A stretch of 64,000 nt of DNA from Microseira sp003486305 (lineage in GTDB: Bacteria; Cyanobacteriota; Cyanobacteriia; Cyanobacteriales; Aerosakkonemataceae), in NCBI GenBank assembly GCA_031969655.1, contig DALYJX010000001.1, positions 154,179 to 218,178 on the forward strand, given 5' to 3'. Numbering within the stretch: position 1 is the first letter of the stretch; every line of letters starts with the position of its first letter. The notes under the pieces are model-generated. The model did not search any database. It was not told where the DNA came from and saw nothing but the letters and a program-made list of their open reading frames with translations. Positions 42,527 through 50,686 of this stretch are shown here, piece by piece. A program made the position numbers and the translations under genes.

Positions 42527-43442
42527 GAATGAGCAACCCTATAAAGGTAAAGCGAATTTGAGCGTTTTATTTGGAGATGATGACGAAACCGACAAAGAGG
42601 TAAAAAATGTGATTCCTATTGACGCGATCAAGCTTCCAACTTCTCAACCCCGTCGATACTTTGACTCCCAAGCGATGCAGTCTTTGGTTGAATCAGTCAA
42701 AGCTGATGGAATTCTACAACCGCTATTAGTCCGACCCATAGGTGATAATCTATACGAGCTAATAGCAGGTGAAAGACGCTTAAGAGCCGCTCGTGAAGTG
42801 GGATTGAAAGAAGTTCCCGTTACTATTCTGGAATTGACTGAGCAACAAGCTTTACACATAGCTTTAGTTGAAAACCTTCAAAGGGAAGACCTCAACCCAG
42901 TTGAAGAAACAGAAGGAATTCTACAACTGCTTTCACATCACCTTGATTGCCCCCCAGACGATGTAAGTCGGCTGCTTTACCGGATGCAGAACGACGCGCA
43001 GAGGTCGAATGATAACGTTATCATTCAAGAGGGTGCGGAAACGGTTATCAAAGTTTTTAACGAGTTAGGGCGAATGGGATGGGAGTCATTTGTCAGCAAT
43101 CGACTCTCTCTGTTGAAGCTCCCTGACGATATCCTTGAAGCACTTCGCAAGGGGCAGATTGAATACACTAAGGCGCGGGCGATCGCTAAAGTCAAAGACG
43201 AGCCGCTCAGAAAATCGCTGCTTGAAACTGCTATCGCCGAAAATCTTTCTTTAACTCAAATTAAAGAGCGGATTGCGGCATTAAAAACAAAACCCTCGGC
43301 AGAAAAACCTGAAGAAAGTTTGAAAAACCAAATTAAGGTGGCTTTGACAAAAGCTACCAATTCAAAAGTTTGGAGCGATCCTAAAAAGCAGAAACGTCTC
43401 CAAAAAATCCTCACAGATCTAGAAGCTCTATTGGCGAATTAA
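42516..43442 (+). CDS. parB: ParB family partition protein
   Basis: 308 residues. The ParB/sulfiredoxin-fold N terminus contains I-K-L-P-x-S-Q-P-R-R-Y-F and the CTP-binding G-E-R-R-L-R-A-A-R, followed by A-L-V-E-N-L-Q-R-E-D-L-N-P-V-E-E-T. The central region has the HTH expected for site binding (about 150-215), with an insertion, and a lysine-rich C-terminal part probably mediates dimerisation. It is co-translated with parA and closed by a terminator. Confidence 0.92.
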   Translation: MVSKNEQPYKGKANLSVLFGDDDETDKEVKNVIPIDAIKLPTSQPRRYFDSQAMQSLVESVKADGILQPLLVRPIGDNLYELIAGERRLRAAREVGLKEVPVTILELTEQQALHIALVENLQREDLNPVEETEGILQLLSHHLDCPPDDVSRLLYRMQNDAQRSNDNVIIQEGAETVIKVFNELGRMGWESFVSNRLSLLKLPDDILEALRKGQIEYTKARAIAKVKDEPLRKSLLETAIAENLSLTQIKERIAALKTKPSAEKPEESLKNQIKVALTKATNSKVWSDPKKQKRLQKILTDLEALLAN

Positions 43443-43492
43443 AGACCATTGACAAGACCCCAAACGCTCGCTAAAAGTTAAAGTTTTTGTGA

Positions 43493-43527
43493 AGATGCCC
43501 TGTCGGTTGATGGGGCATCTGTTTTTT
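43493..43527 (+). terminator. Rho-independent terminator after parAB
   Basis: Stem AGATGCCC / GGGGCATCT around an 11-base loop, followed by G and six T. Confidence 0.88.
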
Positions 43528-43668
43528 CCATAATAACCACGAGTGACAAGGAAAAATAAATCAGCTTTTAGGTAGAACTCGCTCAAACTGAACAGTTGAT
43601 ATTTTGGGGAATTAGAGACAGAGAAAAGAAACGGCAACTCAAACCCTATCTTACAAAGGTTTATAACT

Positions 43669-44208
43669 ATGCCAGAACCTAACATTTTCTCAGATTACAG
43701 ACTATTCCCAAGCTCAAAAATTCCAAAAACACCTTCTGGCCATTTGGCAGCATTTGAGAAAGCTTTAAGCTCTTGTATCCGAGCTTGGAGCAAATATCAG
43801 CCGAACGATTCCCTTGCAGCCGACAGAAAACAAGACCTAGAGTGGCTGCAATCGACGCTGCGTGACTATCGACTGAACATCCACCCTTCATCCAATAGTC
43901 GCGAGTTTTGGAATGGCTGTACTGACGGTAAACGTAACCGAAGAACGCTAGGCGAAAAAAACTCCAAGTCGATTGTACAAATTTTAATCGAAGCGATCGC
44001 TTTTCAGAAAGCACAAAAAATCTACGAGTTGGGAGTTCAAGTCGGATGGCGCTATGCAAGGCTAAAAGACTACTTGCTGCGAATCAGAAAACAGCGAAAA
44101 CTGGAACAAGCTCAACAGATTCACGACTATCAGCAATTTCTTAATTTTTACCGTCAAAAGACTGAACCTGAAGAAACGGAATCGCTGTTAAGTTTTGGAC
44201 GGGAATAA
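43669..44208 (+). CDS. Basic protein of unknown function
   Basis: 179 residues, rich in Lys, Arg, Gln and aromatic residues, with two helical, positively charged stretches (Y-A-R-L-K-D-Y-L-L-R-I-R-K-Q-R-K near the end). It ends 17 bp before the hybrid kinase gene and is co-directional with it. The charge suggests nucleic-acid contact, but no domain was recognised. Confidence 0.55.
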   Translation: MPEPNIFSDYRLFPSSKIPKTPSGHLAAFEKALSSCIRAWSKYQPNDSLAADRKQDLEWLQSTLRDYRLNIHPSSNSREFWNGCTDGKRNRRTLGEKNSKSIVQILIEAIAFQKAQKIYELGVQVGWRYARLKDYLLRIRKQRKLEQAQQIHDYQQFLNFYRQKTEPEETESLLSFGRE

Positions 44209-44225
44209 GAGAGGACAGCGGATAA

Positions 44226-45302
44226 ATGAGAGATAAACCCAGTAAAATCCTGGCAGTTGATGACGTAGCCGATAACTTATTCCTTATGCAAACGATCCTG
44301 GAAGAAGAAGGTTACTGCGTCAGCACAAGCTCGAACGGACTTGATGCTATAGCAACTGTTGAAGCATCGCCGCCCGATTTAATTCTATTGGATGTGATGA
44401 TGCCTGATGTTGACGGCTACGAAGTCACGTTAAGAATTCGCTCTCTACTTCAACTACCATTTATACCCATCTTGCTAATCACTGCCGATCGATCAATTCC
44501 CAGAGTCAACGGACTTGATTTGGGTGCAGATGATTTTGTCTACAAGCCAATTAAGGTAGACGAATTACTAGCGAGGGTGCGTAGTCTCCTGCGGCTAAAA
44601 CATAGCATAGATGCCATGCAGAAAATGACTTTGGCACGAGAAGATTTTGTCTCTCGTCTTACCCACGATCTGCGGACTCCGTTGGTAGCAGCAGATAGAA
44701 TGTTGAACCTACTCCAACGAGGCAAATTTGGCTCGCTGTCCCCTAATGCGATAGAAGCAATAGCAACAATCTCTGACAGTAACCAAAATTTGCTCTCATT
44801 AGTCAATACATTACTAGAGGTACATCGATTTGAAGCAGGTTGTAAGACACTGGCTCGCGCTCCCTTCAATCTCAAAAAGATGATAAGAGAAGTCGTCAAA
44901 GAACTCGAACCTGTTGCTCTTGACAAGGGTCTATCTCTAACCTACGACGAACAAGACCCTACACCAATCAAAATTATGGGCGATCGCTTGGAACTCCGTC
45001 GCGTTATGACCAACTTAGTCGGAAATGCGATTAAATTCACCGATGTTGGCGACGTAAAAATTGTTGTCCGCCAAGATGTAACTTCCGTCAGTATCAGTGT
45101 CGAAGATACTGGTCCCGGTATCAGACAATCAGAGCAAGCCACCCTCTTTGAAAGATTTCGCACGGGAAACCATTCTAGAGCAGGTAGTGGCTTAGGATTG
45201 CACCTTTCGCGTCGAATTGTAGAAGCGCACGCGGGTAGCATTGAAGTCGCATCGAAAGTGGGATTTGGCAGCGTATTTACCGTGCGCCTCCCTACGGGTT
45301 AA
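44226..45302 (+). CDS. Hybrid receiver-histidine kinase
   Basis: 358 residues. The N-terminal receiver domain (about 8-125) has the phospho-acceptor Asp in L-L-D-V-M-M-P-D and T-A-D; the kinase part has the H-box H-D-L-R-T-P-L, N-box L-V-G-N-A-I-K-F-T, and G-boxes D-T-G-P-G and G-S-G-L-G-L. There are no membrane spans or sensor domains, so its signal must come through the receiver or a partner protein. It lies 51 bp before a NarL-type regulator, its likely target. Confidence 0.9.
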   Translation: MRDKPSKILAVDDVADNLFLMQTILEEEGYCVSTSSNGLDAIATVEASPPDLILLDVMMPDVDGYEVTLRIRSLLQLPFIPILLITADRSIPRVNGLDLGADDFVYKPIKVDELLARVRSLLRLKHSIDAMQKMTLAREDFVSRLTHDLRTPLVAADRMLNLLQRGKFGSLSPNAIEAIATISDSNQNLLSLVNTLLEVHRFEAGCKTLARAPFNLKKMIREVVKELEPVALDKGLSLTYDEQDPTPIKIMGDRLELRRVMTNLVGNAIKFTDVGDVKIVVRQDVTSVSISVEDTGPGIRQSEQATLFERFRTGNHSRAGSGLGLHLSRRIVEAHAGSIEVASKVGFGSVFTVRLPTG

Positions 45303-45353
45303 AAATGCACGAATCTTTTCTCAAGTAAAATCATCCTTTTCAATCAGCAAATC

Positions 45354-46088
45354 ATGAACAAAATTAGCGTCGCTTTAATCGAAGATCATCACCTAACCCG
45401 TTCCGGAATCAAAGCAGCTTTAAATGACTGCGATGATATCGCTTTTATAGGAGAAGCTGCTAACGGAATGCAAGGGATAACCCTGCTAGAAAAAACCCTG
45501 CCTGATGTAGCAATAATCGACATAGGACTACCGGGATTAATCGATGGAATCGAGTTAACAAAGCGGTTTAAAGAGTTTGTCAAAGCTCCTATTAATTCAA
45601 ACCTTGATAACCAGCCTAAAGTTTTGGTTTTGACTATGCAGGATAATGAGGACTCAGTGCTAGCGGCTTTTGCAGCGGGTGCTAACTCTTACTGCATGAA
45701 GGATGTCATGTTTGAAAAACTGGTGGAAGCAATTGTGGAAACGCACTCAGGTGCAAACTGGATCGATCCATCAATTGCTCGAATTGTTTTGGCTCGAATG
45801 AATAACCCTTTTCAAGAAGCTACCATCCCCGCAGGTGTTCCCAGCGTGTCAATTCATGGTCTAAAGCCAGAGGATAGCGAGTTACTTACGGTTAATCCTT
45901 TAACGCAACGAGAGAGGGAGGTAATAGAGCTAATTGTAGAAGGTTACAGCAATGAAGAAATAGGCGAGGAACTATACATTTCTCTCGGCACTGTGAAAAC
46001 TCACGTGCGTAATATCCTGAATAAGTTATCTTGCGACGATCGCACTTCCGCTGCTGTCCGCGCTCTCCGTGCAGGTTTGGTTAACTGA
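45354..46088 (+). CDS. NarL/LuxR-type response regulator
   Basis: 244 residues. The receiver domain keeps E-D (acidic pair), I-I-D-I-G-L-P-G and a Lys in C-M-K-D. The C-terminal LuxR HTH is clear: L-T-Q-R-E-R-E-V-I-E-L-I-V-E-G, then Y-S-N-E-E-I-G-E-E-L-Y-I-S-L-G-T-V-K-T-H-V-R-N-I. It pairs with the kinase upstream. Its target promoters are unknown. Confidence 0.92.
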   Translation: MNKISVALIEDHHLTRSGIKAALNDCDDIAFIGEAANGMQGITLLEKTLPDVAIIDIGLPGLIDGIELTKRFKEFVKAPINSNLDNQPKVLVLTMQDNEDSVLAAFAAGANSYCMKDVMFEKLVEAIVETHSGANWIDPSIARIVLARMNNPFQEATIPAGVPSVSIHGLKPEDSELLTVNPLTQREREVIELIVEGYSNEEIGEELYISLGTVKTHVRNILNKLSCDDRTSAAVRALRAGLVN

Positions 46089-46136
46089 ACCAATATTAGG
46101 AGCGATCGCTCCCGATCCAAGAGTCCCCTAGTAGGG

Positions 46137-46171
46137 ATTGACTTTCTTACCATCCTTGTATGAAAGTCAAT
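46137..46171. repeat. Inverted repeat between regulator and DUF5674 gene
   Basis: ATTGACTTTC (46137-46146) and GAAAGTCAAT (46162-46171), perfect 10-base arms with a 15-base spacer and no T-run: an operator more likely than a terminator. Confidence 0.55.
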
Positions 46172-46198
46172 TCTTGTGAATTCAAAGCATAGGCAAAG

Positions 46199-46534
46199 AT
46201 GATTTACTTAATTCGAGAGCGAGCCACTAAAAAGCAAATCGAGGAAATGCTAGAACTCCTTGGCAGTTATATTAAACTGGCAGTAGACATTGAACGGGGA
46301 ATTCTAGCAGGTGGTGGAGAACTTCACTCTGATTGCGAAGCTGTGTTGCTTGAAGATGGGAGCAGACAAGCAGATATTTGGGGAGCGGATTGGTATCCGC
46401 GTACTCAAGAAGTGGGGTATGAATCTCTGATCAATATCCGCCCGCGTCAGAACAATCGCTCAATGGAAATTCAAGATCCGGTTATTCGAGAACGGGTTGC
46501 TCAGATCGTTCAACAGTTGTTAGGAGGCTTATGA
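46199..46534 (+). CDS. DUF5674 family protein
   Basis: 111 residues. The pattern V-D-I-E-R-G-I-L-A-G-G-G-E-L-H-S-D-C-E followed by D-I-W-G-A-D-W-Y and I-N-I-R-P-R matches DUF5674, a small cyanobacterial/bacterial family without known function. It overlaps the next gene by 4 bp, a two-gene unit that resembles toxin-antitoxin or similar plasmid modules in size and coupling. Confidence 0.78.
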   Translation: MIYLIRERATKKQIEEMLELLGSYIKLAVDIERGILAGGGELHSDCEAVLLEDGSRQADIWGADWYPRTQEVGYESLINIRPRQNNRSMEIQDPVIRERVAQIVQQLLGGL

Positions 46535-46884
46535 GAAATTGGAATGCTTTAAAGGAACGCTATTTAAGGGATGAGCTACCCATTCGTTTGGGAAACTTGG
46601 CCTCTAATTTGGCACGAATTAAATCCCGTTGTCAAAATTTAGCGAATCGCGAGTTAGTCGAAAGTTTACTGCAAGAAAGTAAACTTTTTATTGAATGGAC
46701 AGCACCTGATGCACAGGTGGAAATAGCCGCCGAGTTAGTCGAATTACAAATCCAATTAGCTTTGTGGCAGTATTGTATTGCCAGGATTTGGGATGATGGC
46801 TCTCAACGGATGCTCTTTGCTGAACAAGCAAAACTTTGGTCAGAGCGGGTGCTAAATCTGTCAGGTTTGTTGTCTGTAAGTTAG
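46531..46884 (+). CDS. Helical protein coupled to DUF5674
   Basis: 117 residues, almost entirely alpha-helical by composition, starting R-N-W-N-A-L-K-E-R-Y. It starts inside the stop of the DUF5674 gene, so the two products are probably made in equal amounts. No family was recognised. Confidence 0.6.
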   Translation: MRNWNALKERYLRDELPIRLGNLASNLARIKSRCQNLANRELVESLLQESKLFIEWTAPDAQVEIAAELVELQIQLALWQYCIARIWDDGSQRMLFAEQAKLWSERVLNLSGLLSVS

Positions 46885-46909
46885 ATGGGTAGGGGAGCGA
46901 TCGCTAAGA

Positions 46910-46958
46910 GTGCCATCGCTCTCTCTGGTATGCTCAGGAAAAGTGTCCCCCTGGCTCT
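46910..46958 (+). repeat. Short copy of the DNA methyltransferase segment found at 47914
   Basis: The stretch with CTGGTATGCTCAGGAAAAG and its surroundings is repeated at 47914-47962 with few changes, and encodes H-R-S-x-W-Y-A-Q-E-K, a conserved piece of the methyltransferase remnant downstream. The xisH-xisI block lies between the two copies. Confidence 0.65.
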
Positions 46959-47133
46959 TCCATTTTTAGTATGCTTTCGGGATCTCTTGGAGCTGGGGGA
47001 GAGGAAGAGTAAAAATGTTAATGATGAACATTAGCATACCAATTCCAAAAGAACCAGGAACTGGGTAATGCTATGGTTGATAAGATACTTTTTCTTTAGT
47101 TGGCAGCAACGACATATCAAGCTTTTATAACTA

Positions 47134-47553
47134 ATGTCTAGACGTGATGATTTACATTTATCCCTGCGTCGCACTCTCGAAAAAGACGGGTGGACAATTA
47201 CGGATGACCCGTTAATCTTAGTGTTAGAACAAACGCTCTTGAAAGCTGATTTAGGTGCAGAAAAGTTTTTCGCAGCAGAAAAAGAAGGACGGAAAATTGC
47301 TGTGGAAATCAAAGACTTCGATTCACCTTCAGTCATTAATGAACTGGAAAAAACGATGGGACAGCTTCAGCTTTATCAATAAGCTCTGGAGGAGCAAGAA
47401 CCCGAACGGCAGTTGTTCCTAGCCATCAGTCAAGCCATCTATATTCGACATTTCCAAAAACCAATTTTTCAGCTAGCTGTCGGGCGGAATAGAATTAACT
47501 TATTAGTTTACTCACCAGAGCGGGAGGCTATTGTTCAATGGAGCGCTCACTAA
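47134..47553 (+). pseudogene. xisH: XisH-like protein interrupted by an in-frame TAA
   Basis: The first 82 codons (G-W-T-I-T-D-D-P, A-D-L-G-A-E-K, I-A-V-E-I-K-D-F) match the PD-(D/E)xK-like fold of XisH. A TAA at 47380-47382 then interrupts, and the same frame continues A-L-E-E-Q-E-P-E-R-Q-L-F-L-A-I-S to a second stop at 47551-47553, completing the normal 139-residue length. A single point change therefore separates it from an intact gene. XisH/XisI are known as excision-control factors of the nostocacean fdxN element and are widely distributed in cyanobacteria with uncertain function. Confidence 0.82.
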
Positions 47554-47873
47554 GCTATGCAGATATCCTAAAAAAAACGCTGCAAGAGGCAACTCGCGCC
47601 CAACCTCGCTTACAAGCGATTCAGCTTTATCCTGTCTGCGATACCGATTCCGGTCACTTCTTAATTCTAGCTACAGGCTGGGATAAGCAACGCTTTCTCG
47701 ACACCATTCTGTTTCACGCTCGCTTGGTCGATTGCCAAGTCATCATTGAAGAAGATAACTTCGAGGAAGGGTTAACCTCTGCACTTATTGCCGCAGGTAT
47801 CCAAGCAGAGCATATTATGACTAGCCTTGATTATCAAAGTGGTGCCAGCCCAGTGGTGTTTCAGGCGGTGTGA
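47538..47873 (+). CDS. xisI: XisI-like protein
   Basis: 111 residues, full family length, with the typical I-L-A-T-G-W-D-K-Q-R, I-I-E-E-D-N-F-E-E-G-L-T-S-A-L-I-A-A-G-I pattern. It overlaps the end of xisH by 16 bp. Although its partner is broken, the frame is intact. Confidence 0.87.
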   Translation: MERSLSYADILKKTLQEATRAQPRLQAIQLYPVCDTDSGHFLILATGWDKQRFLDTILFHARLVDCQVIIEEDNFEEGLTSALIAAGIQAEHIMTSLDYQSGASPVVFQAV

Positions 47874-48267
47874 AGTATTCCTGTCTTACCTAGCTGATCG
47901 CTACGTCTGCAAGCATCGCTCTTACTGGTATGCTCAGGAAAAGCGTCCTCCTTCCCCCTTCCTCTGCACCTATATGGGTCGTCAGGATACTGGTAGAGGT
48001 AGACCTTTTCGATTTATTATGAATCACTCAAGGGCGACGGCTACCAATGTATATTTGATGTTATATCCTAAACCTGCTCTTGCCAAAGTGCTTTTAGATC
48101 AGCCAGAATTGCTTAAAGAGGTTTGGCAAGCGCTCGATTGTATTTCCGATCGGGCGCTGATGGGTGAAGGGCGCGTGTATGGGGGTGGATTGCATAAGCT
48201 GGATCCGAAGGAATTGGGTAATGTGATATCTGTCAGGATTATTGAGGTATTAAGAAATAATCAATAA
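47869..48267 (+). pseudogene. 3' remnant of an adenine-type DNA methyltransferase
   Basis: Starting just after xisI, the frame reads S-Y-L-A-D-R-Y-V-C-K-H-R-S-Y-W-Y-A-Q-E, P-F-L-C-T-Y-M-G-R, F-I-M-N-H-S-R-A-T-A-T-N-V-Y-L-M-L-Y-P-K and G-R-V-Y-G-G-G-L-H-K-L-D-P-K-E-L-G-N-V, the conserved C terminus of large N6-adenine DNA methyltransferases of restriction-like systems. The catalytic N-terminal part (N-P-P-Y region) is missing. The 5' junction coincides with xisI; the gene seems to have been cut by insertion or recombination. Confidence 0.75.
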
Positions 48268-48279
48268 GTGGGCAAGATC

Positions 48280-49602
48280 ATGGCGCAGATTATTTTAGTT
48301 GGTGGGCCTACTGGTATTGGAAAAAGTAGATTTATTGATTCGTTAATTGAACAAGAAAATTTATTTTTGCGTCCTAAATCTTACACAACAAGACCGCGTA
48401 GGTCTGATGAAATCCGTGACGAATATGAGTACGTTTCATTTGATGAATTTGAAACATTAAAAAATAATAATAAGTTCGTTACAGTTGATGAAATTTATGG
48501 TAATTACTATGCAATGGCTTACAAATCAATTACTGAAATTCTTCAAAGCAAAAGGATTGCTATTAAAGAGATTCATCCAAAAAACCACGCTAAATTAAAA
48601 AATATTTTAACAGACACAATTTCCGTTTTGCTTTTACCCAAATCTCTAGATACGTTCTGGAAAGAAGCTGAACATAATTCCCAGTTTTTATCTTCTGACA
48701 GATTAGCTAGGTTTAGGGAAGATCAAGAATTTTATAATTCCCTCGATCCTTATTCCTATCCTTTCGATATTGTCCTAACAGTTGATCTAATATCAACACC
48801 GAACTCACTAAAAGATTATTTTTTATACAGCCTAGTTCAGAAAATATCTACTTCAGCCTTAAACTTAAAAGATTTTGATACTAGAAATCAGTTAGGATAC
48901 GATCTAATTGCTGAAGAATTTTCCGACGATAAACGTATTACTACAGCTAATTTTCACGACCTTAGTTTGACATTTTTTAAATCTCAAATTGAACAGTATG
49001 CAAGGCGAGACCAGCCTGTACTAGATTTGGGATCTGGTAGAGGTCATCTAGTTCCTATTCTTCAAGAAAACTTCTCTACTGTTGTAGTTATTGATATATC
49101 TCCTCAAATGCTCTCATTTATCAAGCCACATTCGAGTGGACTGGTGAAAGTTATTGGATCTGCTTTTAATTTACCTTTTGCCGATCAATCATTCAATTTT
49201 GTAGTGTCTAGCTTGGCAGACCCTTTTCTCCGAAAGGAAGCTCTCAATGAGGTTTTTAGGATTCTGGTAAATAATGGCGTTTTCATGTTCAATTCACCAT
49301 CAAAAATATGGTCAGATGCAATTCGACAAAGTGATGTTTATTCTCAAGCATCAACTAAATTTATGCACTCTTCTGGTCTCGAAGCTAGAGTATATTCATT
49401 TACTTACACTGATGATGAATTACGACAACTGATAGTTTCTTGTGGCTTTCAGATTGAAAAATTCGAGGTTGCTTACGGTAGGGAATTAAACAAATATAGC
49501 CGCATCATATCTCCAGCATTAACACAAGCAGCAAGTAGGTTATTTATAGAACTTGATGATCTGCCTATTCTTCAAATGGTTACAGTACGTAAGAAAGCTT
49601 AG
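48280..49602 (+). CDS. Guanylate-kinase-like domain fused to a SAM methyltransferase
   Basis: 440 residues from the ATG at 48280; an upstream in-frame GTG at 48268 adds four. The N-terminal 185 residues have a P-loop G-G-P-T-G-I-G-K-S and the guanylate-kinase signature T-T-R-P-R-R-S-D-E followed by Y-E-Y-V-S-F-D-E-F-E, suggesting a nucleoside monophosphate kinase. The C-terminal half (about 235-440) is a class I methyltransferase with V-L-D-L-G-S-G-R-G-H, V-I-D-I-S-P-Q-M and a typical L-P-F-A-D-Q-S-F-N. A kinase-methyltransferase fusion is not a standard arrangement. It opens an AT-rich five-gene operon, 18 bp before the radical SAM gene. A kinase acting on a modified nucleotide is plausible. 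Confidence 0.8.
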   Translation: MAQIILVGGPTGIGKSRFIDSLIEQENLFLRPKSYTTRPRRSDEIRDEYEYVSFDEFETLKNNNKFVTVDEIYGNYYAMAYKSITEILQSKRIAIKEIHPKNHAKLKNILTDTISVLLLPKSLDTFWKEAEHNSQFLSSDRLARFREDQEFYNSLDPYSYPFDIVLTVDLISTPNSLKDYFLYSLVQKISTSALNLKDFDTRNQLGYDLIAEEFSDDKRITTANFHDLSLTFFKSQIEQYARRDQPVLDLGSGRGHLVPILQENFSTVVVIDISPQMLSFIKPHSSGLVKVIGSAFNLPFADQSFNFVVSSLADPFLRKEALNEVFRILVNNGVFMFNSPSKIWSDAIRQSDVYSQASTKFMHSSGLEARVYSFTYTDDELRQLIVSCGFQIEKFEVAYGRELNKYSRIISPALTQAASRLFIELDDLPILQMVTVRKKA

Positions 49603-49620
49603 CCTAAAAGAGGGTATACG

Positions 49621-50637
49621 ATGTCTAATCTAGCAAAAGAGAATTCAATAAATGTAGATAGCTTTGGACTGAGACTACGTTCACTACTACTGAAAGAAGA
49701 CGAGAAAGCTATACTGATATCAAATTTACTCAACTCAGGTCAAGCTTCCGATGTCCACAATATTAACTGTGATGGTTATGGTCGGGTGTGGCACAAGTCT
49801 ATACTACCAGAAGACAATTGGGGAGAAATTGTTTTACCATACTATCCAGCCTCATGGAAGTTAGGTATTTCTCTAGAAGAAGCCAGTATTATACAAGTAT
49901 TTCAGAGTGCAGGCTGTAACTATCGATGTTGGTTCTGTTTTGTAGATTACCGCCTTTTAGCTGCTGACATCAAACGAGCTAAATACTTTACTTGCGAGTC
50001 TCTAGTTGAATTACTCAAAAAAGAAACTTTTATTCCTAGAGTAATCCGTTTGAGTGGAGGACAACCTGATCTTACACCTGAGTGGACTCCTTGGATGATG
50101 AAGGCTTTAATCGAAGCTGAACTTGACAAAAGGACTTATCTATGGTTAGACGACAACCTTAGTAACGACTACGCTTGGACTTTTCTTCAAGATGAAGATT
50201 GGGAGCTTATGAAGAATTATAAAAATTTTGGAAGAGTTGGCTGTTTAAAAGGTTATGATCCTGAATCATTCCATTTTAATACAAAAGCTCCGTCCGAACA
50301 CTTCTATCGTCAATTAGAAATACTAAGGAGATTAGTAAAAAGTGGACTTGATGTGTACGTATACTTGGTACTTACATCTAGTAACTTAGATCAAATAGAT
50401 GAAAAAATGGAAAGATTGCTAGATGAACTTCAAGATATCCATCCTAACTTGCCTTTACGGGTATCGCCTCTAAAAATTAAACCCTATTCTCCCACTGTTT
50501 CCCGCATGAAAAGCTCTGAAGAAATAGCAATAGAAAAAAACCAATATTATGCACTCAATGTTTGGAAAAAAGGACTAACAAAACGTTTCTCGTCTTCTCA
50601 ATTGGATCTCCCCTGTTATCAAGTGTCAATTCAATAA
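49621..50637 (+). CDS. Radical SAM enzyme
   Basis: 338 residues. G-C-N-Y-R-C-W-F-C gives the canonical CxxxCxxC iron-sulphur motif near residue 100; R-L-S-G-G-Q-P-D matches the GGE-like SAM-binding segment. No SPASM domain or second cluster is apparent. An AGAGGG site precedes the ATG. Radical SAM enzymes in nucleoside pathways (for example in blasticidin and mildiomycin formation) modify sugar or base parts; its place in this operon suggests a similar role. Confidence 0.87.
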   Translation: MSNLAKENSINVDSFGLRLRSLLLKEDEKAILISNLLNSGQASDVHNINCDGYGRVWHKSILPEDNWGEIVLPYYPASWKLGISLEEASIIQVFQSAGCNYRCWFCFVDYRLLAADIKRAKYFTCESLVELLKKETFIPRVIRLSGGQPDLTPEWTPWMMKALIEAELDKRTYLWLDDNLSNDYAWTFLQDEDWELMKNYKNFGRVGCLKGYDPESFHFNTKAPSEHFYRQLEILRRLVKSGLDVYVYLVLTSSNLDQIDEKMERLLDELQDIHPNLPLRVSPLKIKPYSPTVSRMKSSEEIAIEKNQYYALNVWKKGLTKRFSSSQLDLPCYQVSIQ

Positions 50638-50686
50638 TAATGCAAATGTAAACTATTAAATATCAACACATTTTTATAGAATTAAG

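Noticed and set aside
41765..43442. A plasmid replication initiator near parAB
   Set aside because: No Rep, CyRepA or helicase-primase homologue was seen in the window; the initiator is probably outside.
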